Below, piece after piece: positions 6,398 to 15,093 of a DNA stretch of 64,000 bases. The DNA is from Leuconostoc holzapfelii. GTDB taxonomy: Bacteria; Bacillota; Bacilli; Lactobacillales; Lactobacillaceae. The notes beneath the pieces were generated by a model. It did no database searches, was not told the DNA's origin, and saw only the letters and a list, made by a program, of their open reading frames with translations. A program made the position numbers and the translations under genes. The stretch's first letter is position 1. Every line of letters begins with the position of its first letter. The DNA lies in NCBI RefSeq assembly GCF_012396485.1, contig NZ_JAAXPO010000006.1:1-64000 (forward strand), in the 5' to 3' direction.

Positions 6398-8695
6398 TTA
6401 TGCCTCTTGATGTTTAAGCACGACGCGGTCGCGTGCGGCTTGAAGACGAGTAAGTGCGATAATCACTTGTTCTTCAGTTCGCGTTTTTAAGCCACAATCA
6501 GGGTTGACCCAGAATTGTTTTGGATTAATCACTTGCAGACCACGTTGAATGTTGGCCGCAATTTCACTAATGTTTGGCAGTCTAGTCGCATGAATATCAT
6601 AAACCCCTAAGCCAATTTGCTTTGTATAATGCGTCCGTTCAAAGGCGGCAATGATTTCCCCGCGCGAACGTGCAGTTTCAATTGAAATCACATCTGCATC
6701 TAAATTGGTAATCGTATCGATAATGTCATCAAAGTCCGAGTAACACATATGCGTGTGAATCTGTGTCTGATCTTGGACACCGGTTGTGGTAATTTTAAAT
6801 GCAGCCACGGCAGCATCTAAATATGCTTGCCAATGACGGACTTTTAAGGGCAACCCTTCGCGTAGTGCCGGTTCATCAACTTGAATGATTTTGATGCCCG
6901 CTTGTTCTAAATTCAATACTTCCTCTCGCAATGCCAAGGCAATTTGGTTTTGAACAGTTGCCCGTGTGATATCATCACGAACAAAAGACCAATTGATAAT
7001 GGTTAATGGTGCTGTAATCATGCCTTTGACCGGTTTGTCCGTTAATGACTGGGCATACACAGATTTGTCAACTGTGATGGGTTCTTGATAATAAACATCC
7101 CCATAAATTACTGGTGGGCGTACCGCGCGCGAACCGTATGATTGCACCCAACCATTCTTTGTCGCTAAGAACCCGCCTAACTTTTGCCCGAAGTATTCGA
7201 CCATATCTGTGCGTTCAAACTCTCCATGAACCAAGACATCAAAGCCAATGCGCTCTTGCAACCGAATCCAACGCTTGATTTCCGAGGCAATGAACATGTC
7301 GTAAGCTTGATCCGTTAACTTACCCTGTCGCCATGCGGCGCGTTTTGCGCGTACAGTGGCGGATTGCGGAAAAGAGCCAATGGTGGTAGTTGGTAAGAAC
7401 GGCAATTTTAATGCCGCAGCTTGTATCTTTTGCCGTGTGTGATAGTCTGATTTGCGTTTGAATTGTGATTCATCTAAAGCATTGACACGTGCTTTCACGT
7501 TAGGATGATGACGAAAAGGTGCTAATTTTAAATGGTTAAGCGCCTGTTGATTTTGGGTCAGTGCTTTGGTCACATCTTGCTGGTTGCAGGCCTTTGCAAT
7601 GATGCCTAACTCTTTAATTTTTTCATCGGCAAAAGCCAGCGCATGATAAATTGTGTCATCGCGTGCGGCTTCATATTTTGTCGTGATGGGAACGTGTAAC
7701 AGGGAATTACTGGGTTGCAGCCAAATTTTAGGCGCGTACCCTTGTAGCGTTTTGGCCAATTGCACCTTTTCTGTTAAATCTGATGCCCAAACATTGTGAC
7801 CATCTATAATCCCTGCAGCCAAGATTTTATCTTTTGGGAATCCGATCTGTTGGATATGTTTCAGATTTTCACCATGATCATGGACAAAATCTAAGCCAAT
7901 AGCTTGGACGGGCAGCTTCATCACAGCTTCGAAAGGATCAATCGCGTCAAAATAGGTTTGCAATACAATGTTGATTGTTGGCGCAACGCGATGTAAATAG
8001 GCCGCCATTTTTTGGTAAGGCAACACATCGTCAGCGTGGGTTAATTGCACCAGTGTCGGTTCATCAAGTTGCACCCATGAAACACCAGCTGCCGCCAGTT
8101 GTTGAAATACTTCACCATAGATTGGCAATAGCTGATCCAGAAGTGTGTTGATATGGTCGGCCTCAGTGACATAAGTGCCGTTAATTTTCCCAAGTTTGAT
8201 GAGGCTAACAGGCCCGAGAATAACCGGTTTGCCATCGATATGCAAGGCATCTTTGGCTTCTTGCCAATAGCGTAACCACCGATTATCTAATAAACGTGGT
8301 TGGGTATGATCAAATTCAGGCACGGTATAGTGGTAGTTAGTATTGAACCATTTTGTCATGTCGGCTGGCACATTTTTGTCTGTTCCCCGCGCAACGGCGA
8401 AATATTCGCTCAAGTGCAAAGGCCGATTATACGAACCAAACCGTTCCGGCACCAGATTAAAAGCAGCCATTGTATCTAACACATGGTCATAATTCGAATT
8501 ATCGGCCACTGGAATATGTGTCACCCCAAATGCTAACTGCTTTTGAAGATTTAATAACCGTAACCGTTTAGCGGCGATTTCAAATTGGTGGTCATCAATT
8601 TCATGGCGCCAATAGGATTCAAGCAATTGCTTCCATTCTCTTTTTTCGCCAAGTCTGGGATAACCTAAATTCGATGTTTTCACAGTTTCAAGCAT
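6398..8695 (-). CDS. metE: cobalamin-independent methionine synthase
   Basis: 765 residues, the usual full length. It transfers the methyl group of 5-methyltetrahydropteroyl-triglutamate to homocysteine, giving methionine. The N-terminal barrel begins NLGYPRLGEKREWK. The catalytic C-terminal barrel has TTIGSFPQS and the zinc ligands His649 and Cys651 in IHTHMCYSDF and Cys734 in NPDCGLKTR. The gene overlaps metF by 8 bp, so it is translated in coupling with the enzyme that makes its methyl donor. Both lie behind a methionine T-box. All motifs are intact. Confidence 0.97.
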   Translation of the reverse strand: MLETVKTSNLGYPRLGEKREWKQLLESYWRHEIDDHQFEIAAKRLRLLNLQKQLAFGVTHIPVADNSNYDHVLDTMAAFNLVPERFGSYNRPLHLSEYFAVARGTDKNVPADMTKWFNTNYHYTVPEFDHTQPRLLDNRWLRYWQEAKDALHIDGKPVILGPVSLIKLGKINGTYVTEADHINTLLDQLLPIYGEVFQQLAAAGVSWVQLDEPTLVQLTHADDVLPYQKMAAYLHRVAPTINIVLQTYFDAIDPFEAVMKLPVQAIGLDFVHDHGENLKHIQQIGFPKDKILAAGIIDGHNVWASDLTEKVQLAKTLQGYAPKIWLQPSNSLLHVPITTKYEAARDDTIYHALAFADEKIKELGIIAKACNQQDVTKALTQNQQALNHLKLAPFRHHPNVKARVNALDESQFKRKSDYHTRQKIQAAALKLPFLPTTTIGSFPQSATVRAKRAAWRQGKLTDQAYDMFIASEIKRWIRLQERIGFDVLVHGEFERTDMVEYFGQKLGGFLATKNGWVQSYGSRAVRPPVIYGDVYYQEPITVDKSVYAQSLTDKPVKGMITAPLTIINWSFVRDDITRATVQNQIALALREEVLNLEQAGIKIIQVDEPALREGLPLKVRHWQAYLDAAVAAFKITTTGVQDQTQIHTHMCYSDFDDIIDTITNLDADVISIETARSRGEIIAAFERTHYTKQIGLGVYDIHATRLPNISEIAANIQRGLQVINPKQFWVNPDCGLKTRTEEQVIIALTRLQAARDRVVLKHQEA

Positions 8696-9605
8696 GTTTG
8701 TTCTCCTTTGGTGAAAGACCGTCAGTTTTTTTGTTTTGTATATATTGGTTGATTTTGGGAATCATGGTGGTGAGGACATCTTGTTGATTCATGGCATAAA
8801 TATGAATGCCATCGACCCCATGATCAATTAAGTCATAAACTTGTTTAAGCGCATACGTCATACCTGCTTGCCGAAAGCCAGCAGGATCATGCTGGTATTT
8901 ATGGATAAGCTTTGTTAACTGAGCGGGCAGTGACGATCCGGTCAGATAGGTTAATTTTTCGACATGCTGCGGGCTAATAATAGGCGCAATACCAGCCGAA
9001 ACTGGCAAATGGATCCTTTGACTGCTTAACGTTTCTTGCATGCGATAAAACGCCTGATTATCAAAGAAAAGTTGTGAAATGAGAAACTTAGTACCAGCGT
9101 GCATCTTGCTTTTAACGCCTTCAATATTTATCCCAGTTGCTGGATTGTCCACGTGACCTTCTGGGTAAATAGCAGCCCCAACACAAAACTGCTGGGTTTT
9201 GGAAATGGCCTGAATTAAATCTTTGGCAAAAGGAAAGTCATGCGTGCCCTGGCTTAACTCAGAGACGTCACCGCGCACTGCAAGAATATTTTCGATACCA
9301 GTTGTGCTGATCTTTTCTAATAATTGTTGTAGACGGTTTGGGGTTTGATTGATACCAGTTAAATGATGTAATACAGGAATACCCCAATCATTTTGAATCG
9401 TCTCGGCAATGTCATGCGTCTGCAATTGATTATTTTGCCCGCCAGCGCCATAGGTCACGCTGATAAAGTCCACGCCAGCCTTTTTAGGTTCTAAGTTGGC
9501 CAGGGCTGCATATAACGCCCGACGTCGTGTTGGATGCGGGGGATAAATTTCAAACGATAGCACAGGCCCAGTTTTTGTGTGATAAATTGTGTCAATCTTT
9601 GTCAT
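8688..9605 (-). CDS. metF: methylenetetrahydrofolate reductase
   Basis: A 305-residue FAD enzyme that reduces 5,10-methylene-THF to 5-methyl-THF for MetE. It shows the N-terminal LSFEIYPP motif with the catalytic Glu, DFISVTYGAGG, ENILAVRGD, and GAAIYPEGH in the FAD/folate barrel, plus KFLISQLFFDNQAFYRM and PVSAGIAPI. The start is preceded by AGAGGAGT. A 32-codon ORF ends 35 bp upstream, and the T-box terminator lies about 185 bp upstream. First enzyme gene of the metFE operon. Confidence 0.96.
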   Translation of the reverse strand: MTKIDTIYHTKTGPVLSFEIYPPHPTRRRALYAALANLEPKKAGVDFISVTYGAGGQNNQLQTHDIAETIQNDWGIPVLHHLTGINQTPNRLQQLLEKISTTGIENILAVRGDVSELSQGTHDFPFAKDLIQAISKTQQFCVGAAIYPEGHVDNPATGINIEGVKSKMHAGTKFLISQLFFDNQAFYRMQETLSSQRIHLPVSAGIAPIISPQHVEKLTYLTGSSLPAQLTKLIHKYQHDPAGFRQAGMTYALKQVYDLIDHGVDGIHIYAMNQQDVLTTMIPKINQYIQNKKTDGLSPKENKHA

Positions 9606-9640
9606 AACGACTCCTCTCTTTTAACATAAAAAAACAGGCG

Positions 9641-9739
9641 TTACATGACAGCATCTACCGCACCACTACCACGCAAATAAACTTGCGTCGTCATTTTGTT
9701 GGAATGCAAATAATAAAATTTTTTAAAACCTTTCGACAT
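9641..9739 (-). CDS. 32-residue ORF between the T-box and metF
   Basis: A short ORF starting MSKGFKKFYYLHSNKMTT and ending with a C-terminal Met. TGGAG lies 10 bp before its ATG. It sits after the T-box terminator and 35 bp before metF, so it is translated only when the riboswitch reads through. It is basic, aromatic-rich at the start and has no membrane span. No family recognised. It could be a genuine small protein or a leader that tunes metF translation. Confidence 0.5.
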   Translation of the reverse strand: MSKGFKKFYYLHSNKMTTQVYLRGSGAVDAVM

Positions 9740-9789
9740 ATTGGTTACACTCCAGATTGCATACTAAGTGAAGTAACTTGTCTGAGAGA

Positions 9790-10072
9790 CAAAAAAATCC
9801 CATAGTCTCTGTTTTCAAACAAAGACTATGGGACGAGGTTATCGTGTTACCACCCAATTTTAATAAAGCATGACTACTTTATACTCTATAGGTACATCCG
9901 TGGAAATACCTTGTCGCGATAACGGGCGCACCCGAGACATTCTCACTTCACAAAGCTGACACGACTATGAACTCAAAGACCATATTCCGGCGCGCCTCAT
10001 GCCAAATCACACCCCACTTTGGCTCTCTATCAATCCGCTTCGCCGTACTCATCTTTTCAACGTTTAATCTTA
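9790..10072 (-). ncRNA. methionine T-box riboswitch upstream of metFE
   Basis: About 280 nt of leader on the minus strand. The T-box motif GGGTGGTAACACG is at 9855-9843. The terminator hairpin (CCCATAGTCTTTG / AGAGACTATGGG plus seven T) spans 9832-9790. Stem I contains AGAGAGCC, and a specifier-loop candidate GAATATGG places ATG (Met) at 9983-9981, matching the downstream methionine genes. Uncharged tRNA-Met should stabilise the antiterminator and turn on metF-metE. Confidence 0.92.
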
Positions 10073-10080
10073 ATGCCACC

Positions 10081-10109
10081 ATTATATAATAATTGTAATT
10101 TAATGTCAA
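10081..10109 (-). promoter_or_regulatory. promoter of the metFE T-box leader
   Basis: Perfect sigma-A boxes on the minus strand: TTGACA (10109-10104), 17 bp, TATAAT (10086-10081). Confidence 0.92.
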
Positions 10110-10159
10110 TTAACATGCCATTTTTACACGATAAAAACAGTATGATATAACAAAAAAGA

Positions 10160-11839
10160 TTAATATTCGCCCCAGTATTTTGACATTGATTGTTGGCCAA
10201 TGCCAGGATTGAAGCTATTCGTTGGATCGTTCTTACGGTAGTGATTGACCAATGCGGGTGCTGCAAAGTATAAATGCCCAACATTATGTTCAGCCGGGTA
10301 CACCGCATGCCGGGCATCCAAGATTTTTAACATGTCCTTTTTCAATGCATGTGCATCTACACCAGGTTTGAGTATATAATCCTGGTGCATCACGTGATCA
10401 AGTAAGTGACCATAGTAAATTTTATAGGCAATTTTTTCTTCAATTTCCGGTGGTAATTGTTCGAACCAATGATACTCATTGCTAGCAAACGCGATATCTA
10501 AAGGCAAAATGTCAATGGTATCCTGTTTCAATTCTTGGTAGCGAATGGCGACACCGGCCGTCACATAACGGTGAGTTTCTGCCTTACTGGTTTCATTGGC
10601 ATCTGCTTCAAAATAGTCCCCATCCTGAGTTGGGAAAATTGACGCCAGATAGTCACGTGCCTCAGCAATACCATCTCCAGCCATTTTGAGTTGCAAATAA
10701 TGGTCGTATTTTTCATAATACGTTTCTAAGCGTTTGGGCAATTGGTTTGGGAAAAGATGACTGAGGGCTTGCAATAAGCGATCTGGGAAATAAGGCTTAA
10801 AGAACGGGATATGCTTCAAGAACCGTTCACCCCAAGCTTTCAAGGCAAACATCTGTGGCAAGTGTCCGGTCCCAATTTTTTCAATCACAATTAGCGAATC
10901 TTTACCGTATTGCTTAGCGAGTTCATATGCCGTCTTATGCATATACTCTCCTGAAACCGGCAATGCTTTAAATTGCGTCATGATATGCCGTCGAATATCT
11001 TCGAGCTCATCTGGATTATTCGTCCCAATATAAAAGACTTGTGTCGTCTCATCTTTTGGGAATGTATCTAAACGTACAGCCAGCGCGGCCACGTGACCAG
11101 CAGAACCAGACACTTCAAACAATTCTTTTGGATTGGCATTATAACGAATTGGTTGATCAGATGTCACATCACGCACCACTTTTTCATGGTTAAACATTGA
11201 GCCGTGATGGTCAGTTGCTGGCACTTGGTTTAAGTCGAAATGACGATTTTCCAAATTGGTAATGATCTCTTCCGGGGTGTTTCCTAAATCAATGCCGAGA
11301 TGGTTCACTAAGTGCATCTCATCATTTTCATCAATCCAAACATATAGCGCCAATTCGGTATAGGCTGGACCGCGACGAATCAAGGCGCCACCAGAATTAT
11401 TGTTTATACCTCCAATCACGGAAGCACCAAGATTAGATGAACCAATGACGGAATGGGGCTCGCGATTTAATGGCCGTAAGGCATTTTCCAAATTAAATAG
11501 TGTTGTCCCTGGGAAAGCTAGGACCTGTTCTCCATGATTAATCAGTTGTAGCGCCTTAATCTTCATGCCGTTGACAACCACAGCGGGCCGATCATAACCA
11601 GGGGCGGGTACTGACCCTTCTGTCAAACTGGTATTGGCGGCTTGCATAATGATCACGATGTTGTGATCATGCAAGACATTCAAGACACGCCACATCGCCA
11701 TCAAACTGGTTGGGAAAACCACTGCTAAAGCATCCCCATGGCCCGAACGATACCCCTTTCGGAAACGTAAGGACTTCGCGGCATTCGTGATGACATTTTT
11801 TTTGCCAACAACCGCAACTAACTCGTCAACTAAACTCAT
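10160..11839 (-). CDS. dld: quinone-dependent (membrane-bound) D-lactate dehydrogenase
   Basis: 559 residues, close to the E. coli Dld length. An FAD-binding type 4 (PCMH) domain occupies about residues 30-200, with TSLTEGSVPAPGYDRPAVVV and GASVIGGINNNSGGALIRRG. It is followed by the Dld-type membrane-binding and C-terminal domains ending NPGIGQQSMSKYWGEY. It oxidises D-lactate to pyruvate at the inner membrane face, passing electrons to menaquinone, so the cell may have at least a rudimentary respiratory chain. Monocistronic; the start fits GGAGGG 13 bp upstream. Confidence 0.93.
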   Translation of the reverse strand: MSLVDELVAVVGKKNVITNAAKSLRFRKGYRSGHGDALAVVFPTSLMAMWRVLNVLHDHNIVIIMQAANTSLTEGSVPAPGYDRPAVVVNGMKIKALQLINHGEQVLAFPGTTLFNLENALRPLNREPHSVIGSSNLGASVIGGINNNSGGALIRRGPAYTELALYVWIDENDEMHLVNHLGIDLGNTPEEIITNLENRHFDLNQVPATDHHGSMFNHEKVVRDVTSDQPIRYNANPKELFEVSGSAGHVAALAVRLDTFPKDETTQVFYIGTNNPDELEDIRRHIMTQFKALPVSGEYMHKTAYELAKQYGKDSLIVIEKIGTGHLPQMFALKAWGERFLKHIPFFKPYFPDRLLQALSHLFPNQLPKRLETYYEKYDHYLQLKMAGDGIAEARDYLASIFPTQDGDYFEADANETSKAETHRYVTAGVAIRYQELKQDTIDILPLDIAFASNEYHWFEQLPPEIEEKIAYKIYYGHLLDHVMHQDYILKPGVDAHALKKDMLKILDARHAVYPAEHNVGHLYFAAPALVNHYRKNDPTNSFNPGIGQQSMSKYWGEY

Positions 11840-11943
11840 ATTTCCAACTACCCTCCATCGTGTTTGGACTAACTCTACACCCCATCATACGCCTTTTTTT
11901 GGTCAAAGTTTAGTCAAAATGTCTATTTTTCCGCATAATTATT

Positions 11944-11983
11944 AAAAAAACGATCATTCAGCAGGTGAAATACCGAATGACCG
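11944..11983 (-). terminator. terminator of the split thrE operon
   Basis: CGGTCATTC / GAATGATCG stem (one G-T pair) followed on the minus strand by seven T, just after the stop at 11986. Confidence 0.85.
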
Positions 11984-11985
11984 TG

Positions 11986-12435
11986 TTATCGTTCTGATGC
12001 AACGCGCTTTTTTTTGTAAAATATTCCATTAAAAATATTAGCAACACCAACACCCAAGGCCAACGAGATAGCAACACACCCTGTGTTAAATAGGCCTTTG
12101 AGCACAGCCGATAAATTATTTTCAGAAATTTTTTGCAACGTACTAAACGCCATACCACCTGGAACCAGTGAAATCAGTGCCCCAACATAGATCATGGTCA
12201 CTGGGACACGAAAGCGGCGTGCTAAGTAAAAGCCAAGCACACCAACGACTAAAGCAGCTGCAAAATTGGGGACTACAATGCTGTGATACACTAAATTTAA
12301 AAGATAATAGGCTATCCACGAACAGACGCCAGTCATGCCAGCACCCAATAATGCGCGCTGTGGCACATTAGCAATGATTGAAAAACCAATACTCGAAAGC
12401 AAGGCTAAAAACGTGCTGAATAAAAAATTTACCAC
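11986..12435 (-). CDS. threonine/serine exporter family protein, small subunit (DUF3815)
   Basis: About 149 residues with four or five membrane helices; the C-terminal half of ThrE encoded as a separate protein (YjjB type). GxGMTGVCSWIAYYL and VYVGALISLVPGGMAF-like segments mark the family; here the latter reads IYVGALISLVPGGMAF. I favour the GTG at 12435 because GAGG lies 8 bp upstream. A TTG at 12453 would overlap the upstream gene by 8 bp. Works with the large subunit to export threonine/serine by proton antiport (family knowledge). Confidence 0.88.
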   Translation of the reverse strand: MVNFLFSTFLALLSSIGFSIIANVPQRALLGAGMTGVCSWIAYYLLNLVYHSIVVPNFAAALVVGVLGFYLARRFRVPVTMIYVGALISLVPGGMAFSTLQKISENNLSAVLKGLFNTGCVAISLALGVGVANIFNGIFYKKKRVASER

Positions 12436-12445
12436 AAGCAATACC

Positions 12446-13219
12446 TCAAACAAAATTTACGATTTCTAACGCGAGCCAAACGCCAGTGACTAAGGATGAC
12501 ACCACCAACAAAGCGTTAATTGATCGCACCAATCCAGACAAGACATCACCCATAATAATTTCTCGGATGGCATTAGTCATTGCCAAACCAGGCACAAGCG
12601 GCATGACAGCGCCTAAGATGATGGAAAGTGATGAACTTCCAGACAACAAACTATGACTCATTAATACAAAGAGGCCAATACCAAATCCACCAATAAATTC
12701 AGGCGCATACGGTGTTTTGGAATATCTGTCGGTCATCACATAGCACAAGTAACCAATAATGCCAGCAAAAAACATGAGCACAAAATCAAGCCCGGTTCCC
12801 TGCCCAATTAACGAAGGTGCCATCGCCACCAACCCAGCACTCAATACTTTTACGGCCAAGGGGAAGTCAACTACCCGTTGTTTCAAGTCGTCAATGGCCA
12901 CATAAAACGCGTCGGGCGAGATCGTCCCAGCCACCAAGTCACGCGAGAGACTATTAACGCGGTCAACTGTCTGCAAATTAAAACCCGAAATACGGGCTTT
13001 GACTAACTTTGTTTGGACACCGTTGTTTGCAGAAACGACGACGGCTGTCATGGTGACATAACACGTTAACGGCAAGCCGAGTGATTTGCCAATATGTTCC
13101 ACCGTTTCTTCTATGCGAAACGATTCTGCGCCACCAAGCAAGAGCAACCGACCAGCTTCGGTGGCAACGTTGATAATGTCTGATTCTGTATACACAGTTT
13201 GCGATGTTGGCGTTGTCAT
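12446..13219 (-). CDS. threonine/serine exporter family protein, large subunit (DUF1212)
   Basis: About 257 residues. A cytoplasmic N-terminal domain (about 1-115) carries the YjjP hallmark AGRLLLLGGAESFRIEETVEHI and is followed by about five membrane helices with PLVPGLAMTNAIREI. This is the N-terminal half of ThrE as a separate protein. The ATG at 13219 has AGGGTGA 8 bp upstream; a GTG at 13231 is possible. Forms the exporter together with the downstream small subunit. Confidence 0.9.
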   Translation of the reverse strand: MTTPTSQTVYTESDIINVATEAGRLLLLGGAESFRIEETVEHIGKSLGLPLTCYVTMTAVVVSANNGVQTKLVKARISGFNLQTVDRVNSLSRDLVAGTISPDAFYVAIDDLKQRVVDFPLAVKVLSAGLVAMAPSLIGQGTGLDFVLMFFAGIIGYLCYVMTDRYSKTPYAPEFIGGFGIGLFVLMSHSLLSGSSSLSIILGAVMPLVPGLAMTNAIREIIMGDVLSGLVRSINALLVVSSLVTGVWLALEIVNFV

Positions 13220-13353
13220 CAATTCGTTCACCCTATTTGGACAATGAACACATTGTCCGTCTTTTCGTTTTATTATTATTATCTAGTGTATCATGGATTG
13301 AATGCACAGAAAAAAATACGAATGTTATTCGACAAAAACTTGGTTTTGTTCAA

Positions 13354-13380
13354 TAAAAAAGCCGTAGTTCCCTACGACTT
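13354..13380 (-). terminator. terminator after the Rrf2 gene
   Basis: AAGTCGTAG / CTACGGCTT stem with loop GGAA, then TTTTTT on the minus strand, overlapping the gene end. Confidence 0.85.
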
Positions 13381-13805
13381 TAACATGACGCCTGTTGTAA
13401 AATATCTTGAATCACATCAGTTAGTGGCATGGCAGCCATTTTTTGGTAAGCGGCCGCTTCAACCGTTGTATACATATGGTCGAGCGTTGTTTGAATTTGA
13501 CCCCCTACCAAGCAATTTGGGTTCGTTTTGGGATCGACATGCAAGAGTTGGTGTGTCATGTTAATCGCTTGATAAACATCATATAGGCTAATCGCCTCTG
13601 GGGCTCGTGCCAACGCTGGTTTCGCCACACCTTGGCGGGTGGTGAGTAAGCCTGCTGCACGCAAGTCCAACATCAAGTTACGAACAACACTCGCATTTGC
13701 GCCAATACTTGCTGCAATGGCCTGACTAGATAAATCTTTGGTTTTAAAAATTTCAATGTAAGCTAAAATGTGGATGGCATCGCTTAATTTATAAGAATAA
13801 CGCAT
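13380..13805 (-). CDS. Rrf2 family transcriptional regulator
   Basis: 141 residues with an N-terminal winged helix (about 1-80: SYKLSDAIHILAYIE, SSQAIAASIGANASVVRNLM, LLTTRQGVAKPALAR). There are single Cys residues at about 98 (NPNCLVGG) and at the C-terminus, not the three-Cys cluster of Fe-S Rrf2 proteins such as IscR. This places it in the YwnA-like subgroup that senses redox or electrophiles rather than an iron-sulfur cluster. It lies 51 bp downstream of an NmrA-like reductase, and a 21-bp palindrome at the shared promoter is a likely target. Confidence 0.9.
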   Translation of the reverse strand: MRYSYKLSDAIHILAYIEIFKTKDLSSQAIAASIGANASVVRNLMLDLRAAGLLTTRQGVAKPALARAPEAISLYDVYQAINMTHQLLHVDPKTNPNCLVGGQIQTTLDHMYTTVEAAAYQKMAAMPLTDVIQDILQQASC

Positions 13806-13856
13806 ATTAGGCAGATGCCCTCCTTCTGTCTACTGTCGTTGTCCAATGGCGACCAA

Positions 13857-14708
13857 TTAACGCGCGAGAATTTCCTTTAACGCCAATGGAAGCGGTGTTA
13901 ACTCACGACCCAAAACTGCCGCCAAGTCATCTGAAGCGACAGCTAACGATCCTTCAGCAATCGGACTTTGGAACGAAGCAAATAGCACGGCCAACTCGTG
14001 TGGTAAATCGTGGCTTTCTAAAATACTAACGTATTCGTCTTGTGTTACTTGTTTGACTTGAATAGCTTGGTCGGTGGCTTCACTCAGCGCTTGTCCAAGC
14101 GCTTCATAATCAGCTAATCGACCAGAAAATTCATAGACGGGCTTCGGCGTATCACTGACCAAAACTTTCGCAGCGGCTTCAGCATATTCGCGTTCCAACG
14201 CCCAACCCGCGCGTCCGGACGCCCAGTAGGCCGTGATTTTTTGCGTGGCACCGGTGGTAATAAACCCAGTTTCATTTTCAAGATACCAATTATTGCGCAT
14301 GATTGCTGCGGGAATGCCAGCGCTTGCTAAAGCTTTTTCAGTGGCTAAATGATCTGCCGCTAGCGCGCTCACAGATTGGTCTGCTTGAATGAAACTTGTG
14401 TAAGCGACAAATGACACATGCGCTGCAACCATGGCATCAATGACATTTTGATGTTGCTTGTCACGGGGCACGGGCCCACCGGGTTGCGATGAGATGAATA
14501 AGACACGATCAATACCGGCAAATGCGCGCGTCAAAGCATCGACATCATCGTAATCAGCGATCCGTACTTCGGCATCGGGGAATTGCTCAGTTGCCTTCGC
14601 TTGATTTCTAGCGATGACGACGATATCTTGATTATCGACTAGCGCTTGGAGGTAGTGATAAGCTAATTGACCAAAATGACCAGTAGCGGCAGTAATTGCA
14701 TATTTCAT
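13857..14708 (-). CDS. NmrA-like/SDR family NAD(P)-dependent quinone reductase-type protein
   Basis: 283 residues with an atypical-SDR Rossmann fold. The N-terminal TAATGHFGQLAYHYL is the NAD(P)-binding GxxGxxG-type loop, followed by VLFISSQPG and FVAYTSFIQAD. It resembles the QorB/NmrA group that reduces quinones or senses NADP. The start has an AAAGGAC site. It is transcribed together with, and probably controlled by, the Rrf2 regulator downstream. Substrate not determined. Confidence 0.85.
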   Translation of the reverse strand: MKYAITAATGHFGQLAYHYLQALVDNQDIVVIARNQAKATEQFPDAEVRIADYDDVDALTRAFAGIDRVLFISSQPGGPVPRDKQHQNVIDAMVAAHVSFVAYTSFIQADQSVSALAADHLATEKALASAGIPAAIMRNNWYLENETGFITTGATQKITAYWASGRAGWALEREYAEAAAKVLVSDTPKPVYEFSGRLADYEALGQALSEATDQAIQVKQVTQDEYVSILESHDLPHELAVLFASFQSPIAEGSLAVASDDLAAVLGRELTPLPLALKEILAR

Positions 14709-14769
14709 GATAAATGTCCTTTTCTATCAATGCCTGTTGTTTTATTTGTTACAAGTAGTATAGCACAGC

Positions 14770-14790
14770 TTGTTGTTTAAAAAACAACAA
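14770..14790 (-). promoter_or_regulatory. palindromic operator candidate for the Rrf2 regulator
   Basis: A perfect palindrome TTGTTGTTT-AAA-AAACAACAA lies 62 bp upstream of the reductase start and next to a TATACT -10 box (minus strand, about 14763-14758). It suits a homodimeric Rrf2 repressor. Confidence 0.6.
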
Positions 14791-14845
14791 TTTTTTCAAT
14801 TTTTAACAAATCAAACAATGTTAAGTAAAGTTTAATTCACCCCCT

Positions 14846-14854
14846 TGTTATACT
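14846..14854 (+). promoter_or_regulatory. extended -10 promoter of a candidate small RNA
   Basis: TGT-TATACT, an extended -10 box, with no good -35. The same TTGTTATACT string recurs at 15047-15056 before the MscL-like gene. Confidence 0.5.
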
Positions 14855-14860
14855 GTTAAT

Positions 14861-15041
14861 GTACCACGTTGGTACGCACGCAAAGCCATGTTTATTAAAC
14901 TATGTTTCTCAAATATACCGTAAAATTCATACTCCCAGAGCATGGTTTTTGTGTACATAAGGCCAATTTGGCCGCCATTCGATTCAAAGAACTGTAACAT
15001 GCTATTGCCTCATAAAACCTGGGGCGCTAGCATGTTTTTTT
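14861..15041 (+). ncRNA. candidate small structured RNA (about 180 nt)
   Basis: A non-coding stretch with its own promoter (14846-14854) and a strong terminator (AACATGCTA / TAGCATGTT plus seven or more T, 14996-15041). It folds locally: AAAGCCATG (14882-14890) pairs with CATGGTTTT (14941-14949); TATGTTT/AAATATA form a small stem inside; GGCCAATTTGGCC (14961-14973) is a hairpin. ATGTAC (14860-14865) can pair with GTACAT (14953-14958) to close the domain. A second promoter after the terminator serves the next gene, which argues for an independent RNA rather than an attenuator. Class not recognised. Confidence 0.45.
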
Positions 15042-15093
15042 GAGATTTGTTATACTTATTTCTACTATATTGATGAGGAATAGCCAGTAACAC

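Noticed and set aside
11840-11990. dld promoter
   Set aside because: TTGACT and TATGAT boxes are visible but the spacing (about 22 bp, or 11 bp for an alternative TTGACC) is wrong for sigma-A, so no call was made.
14861-15041. 6S RNA or known riboswitch assignment
   Set aside because: No long interrupted duplex with a central bubble and no conserved aptamer core could be recognised, so only a candidate RNA is reported.
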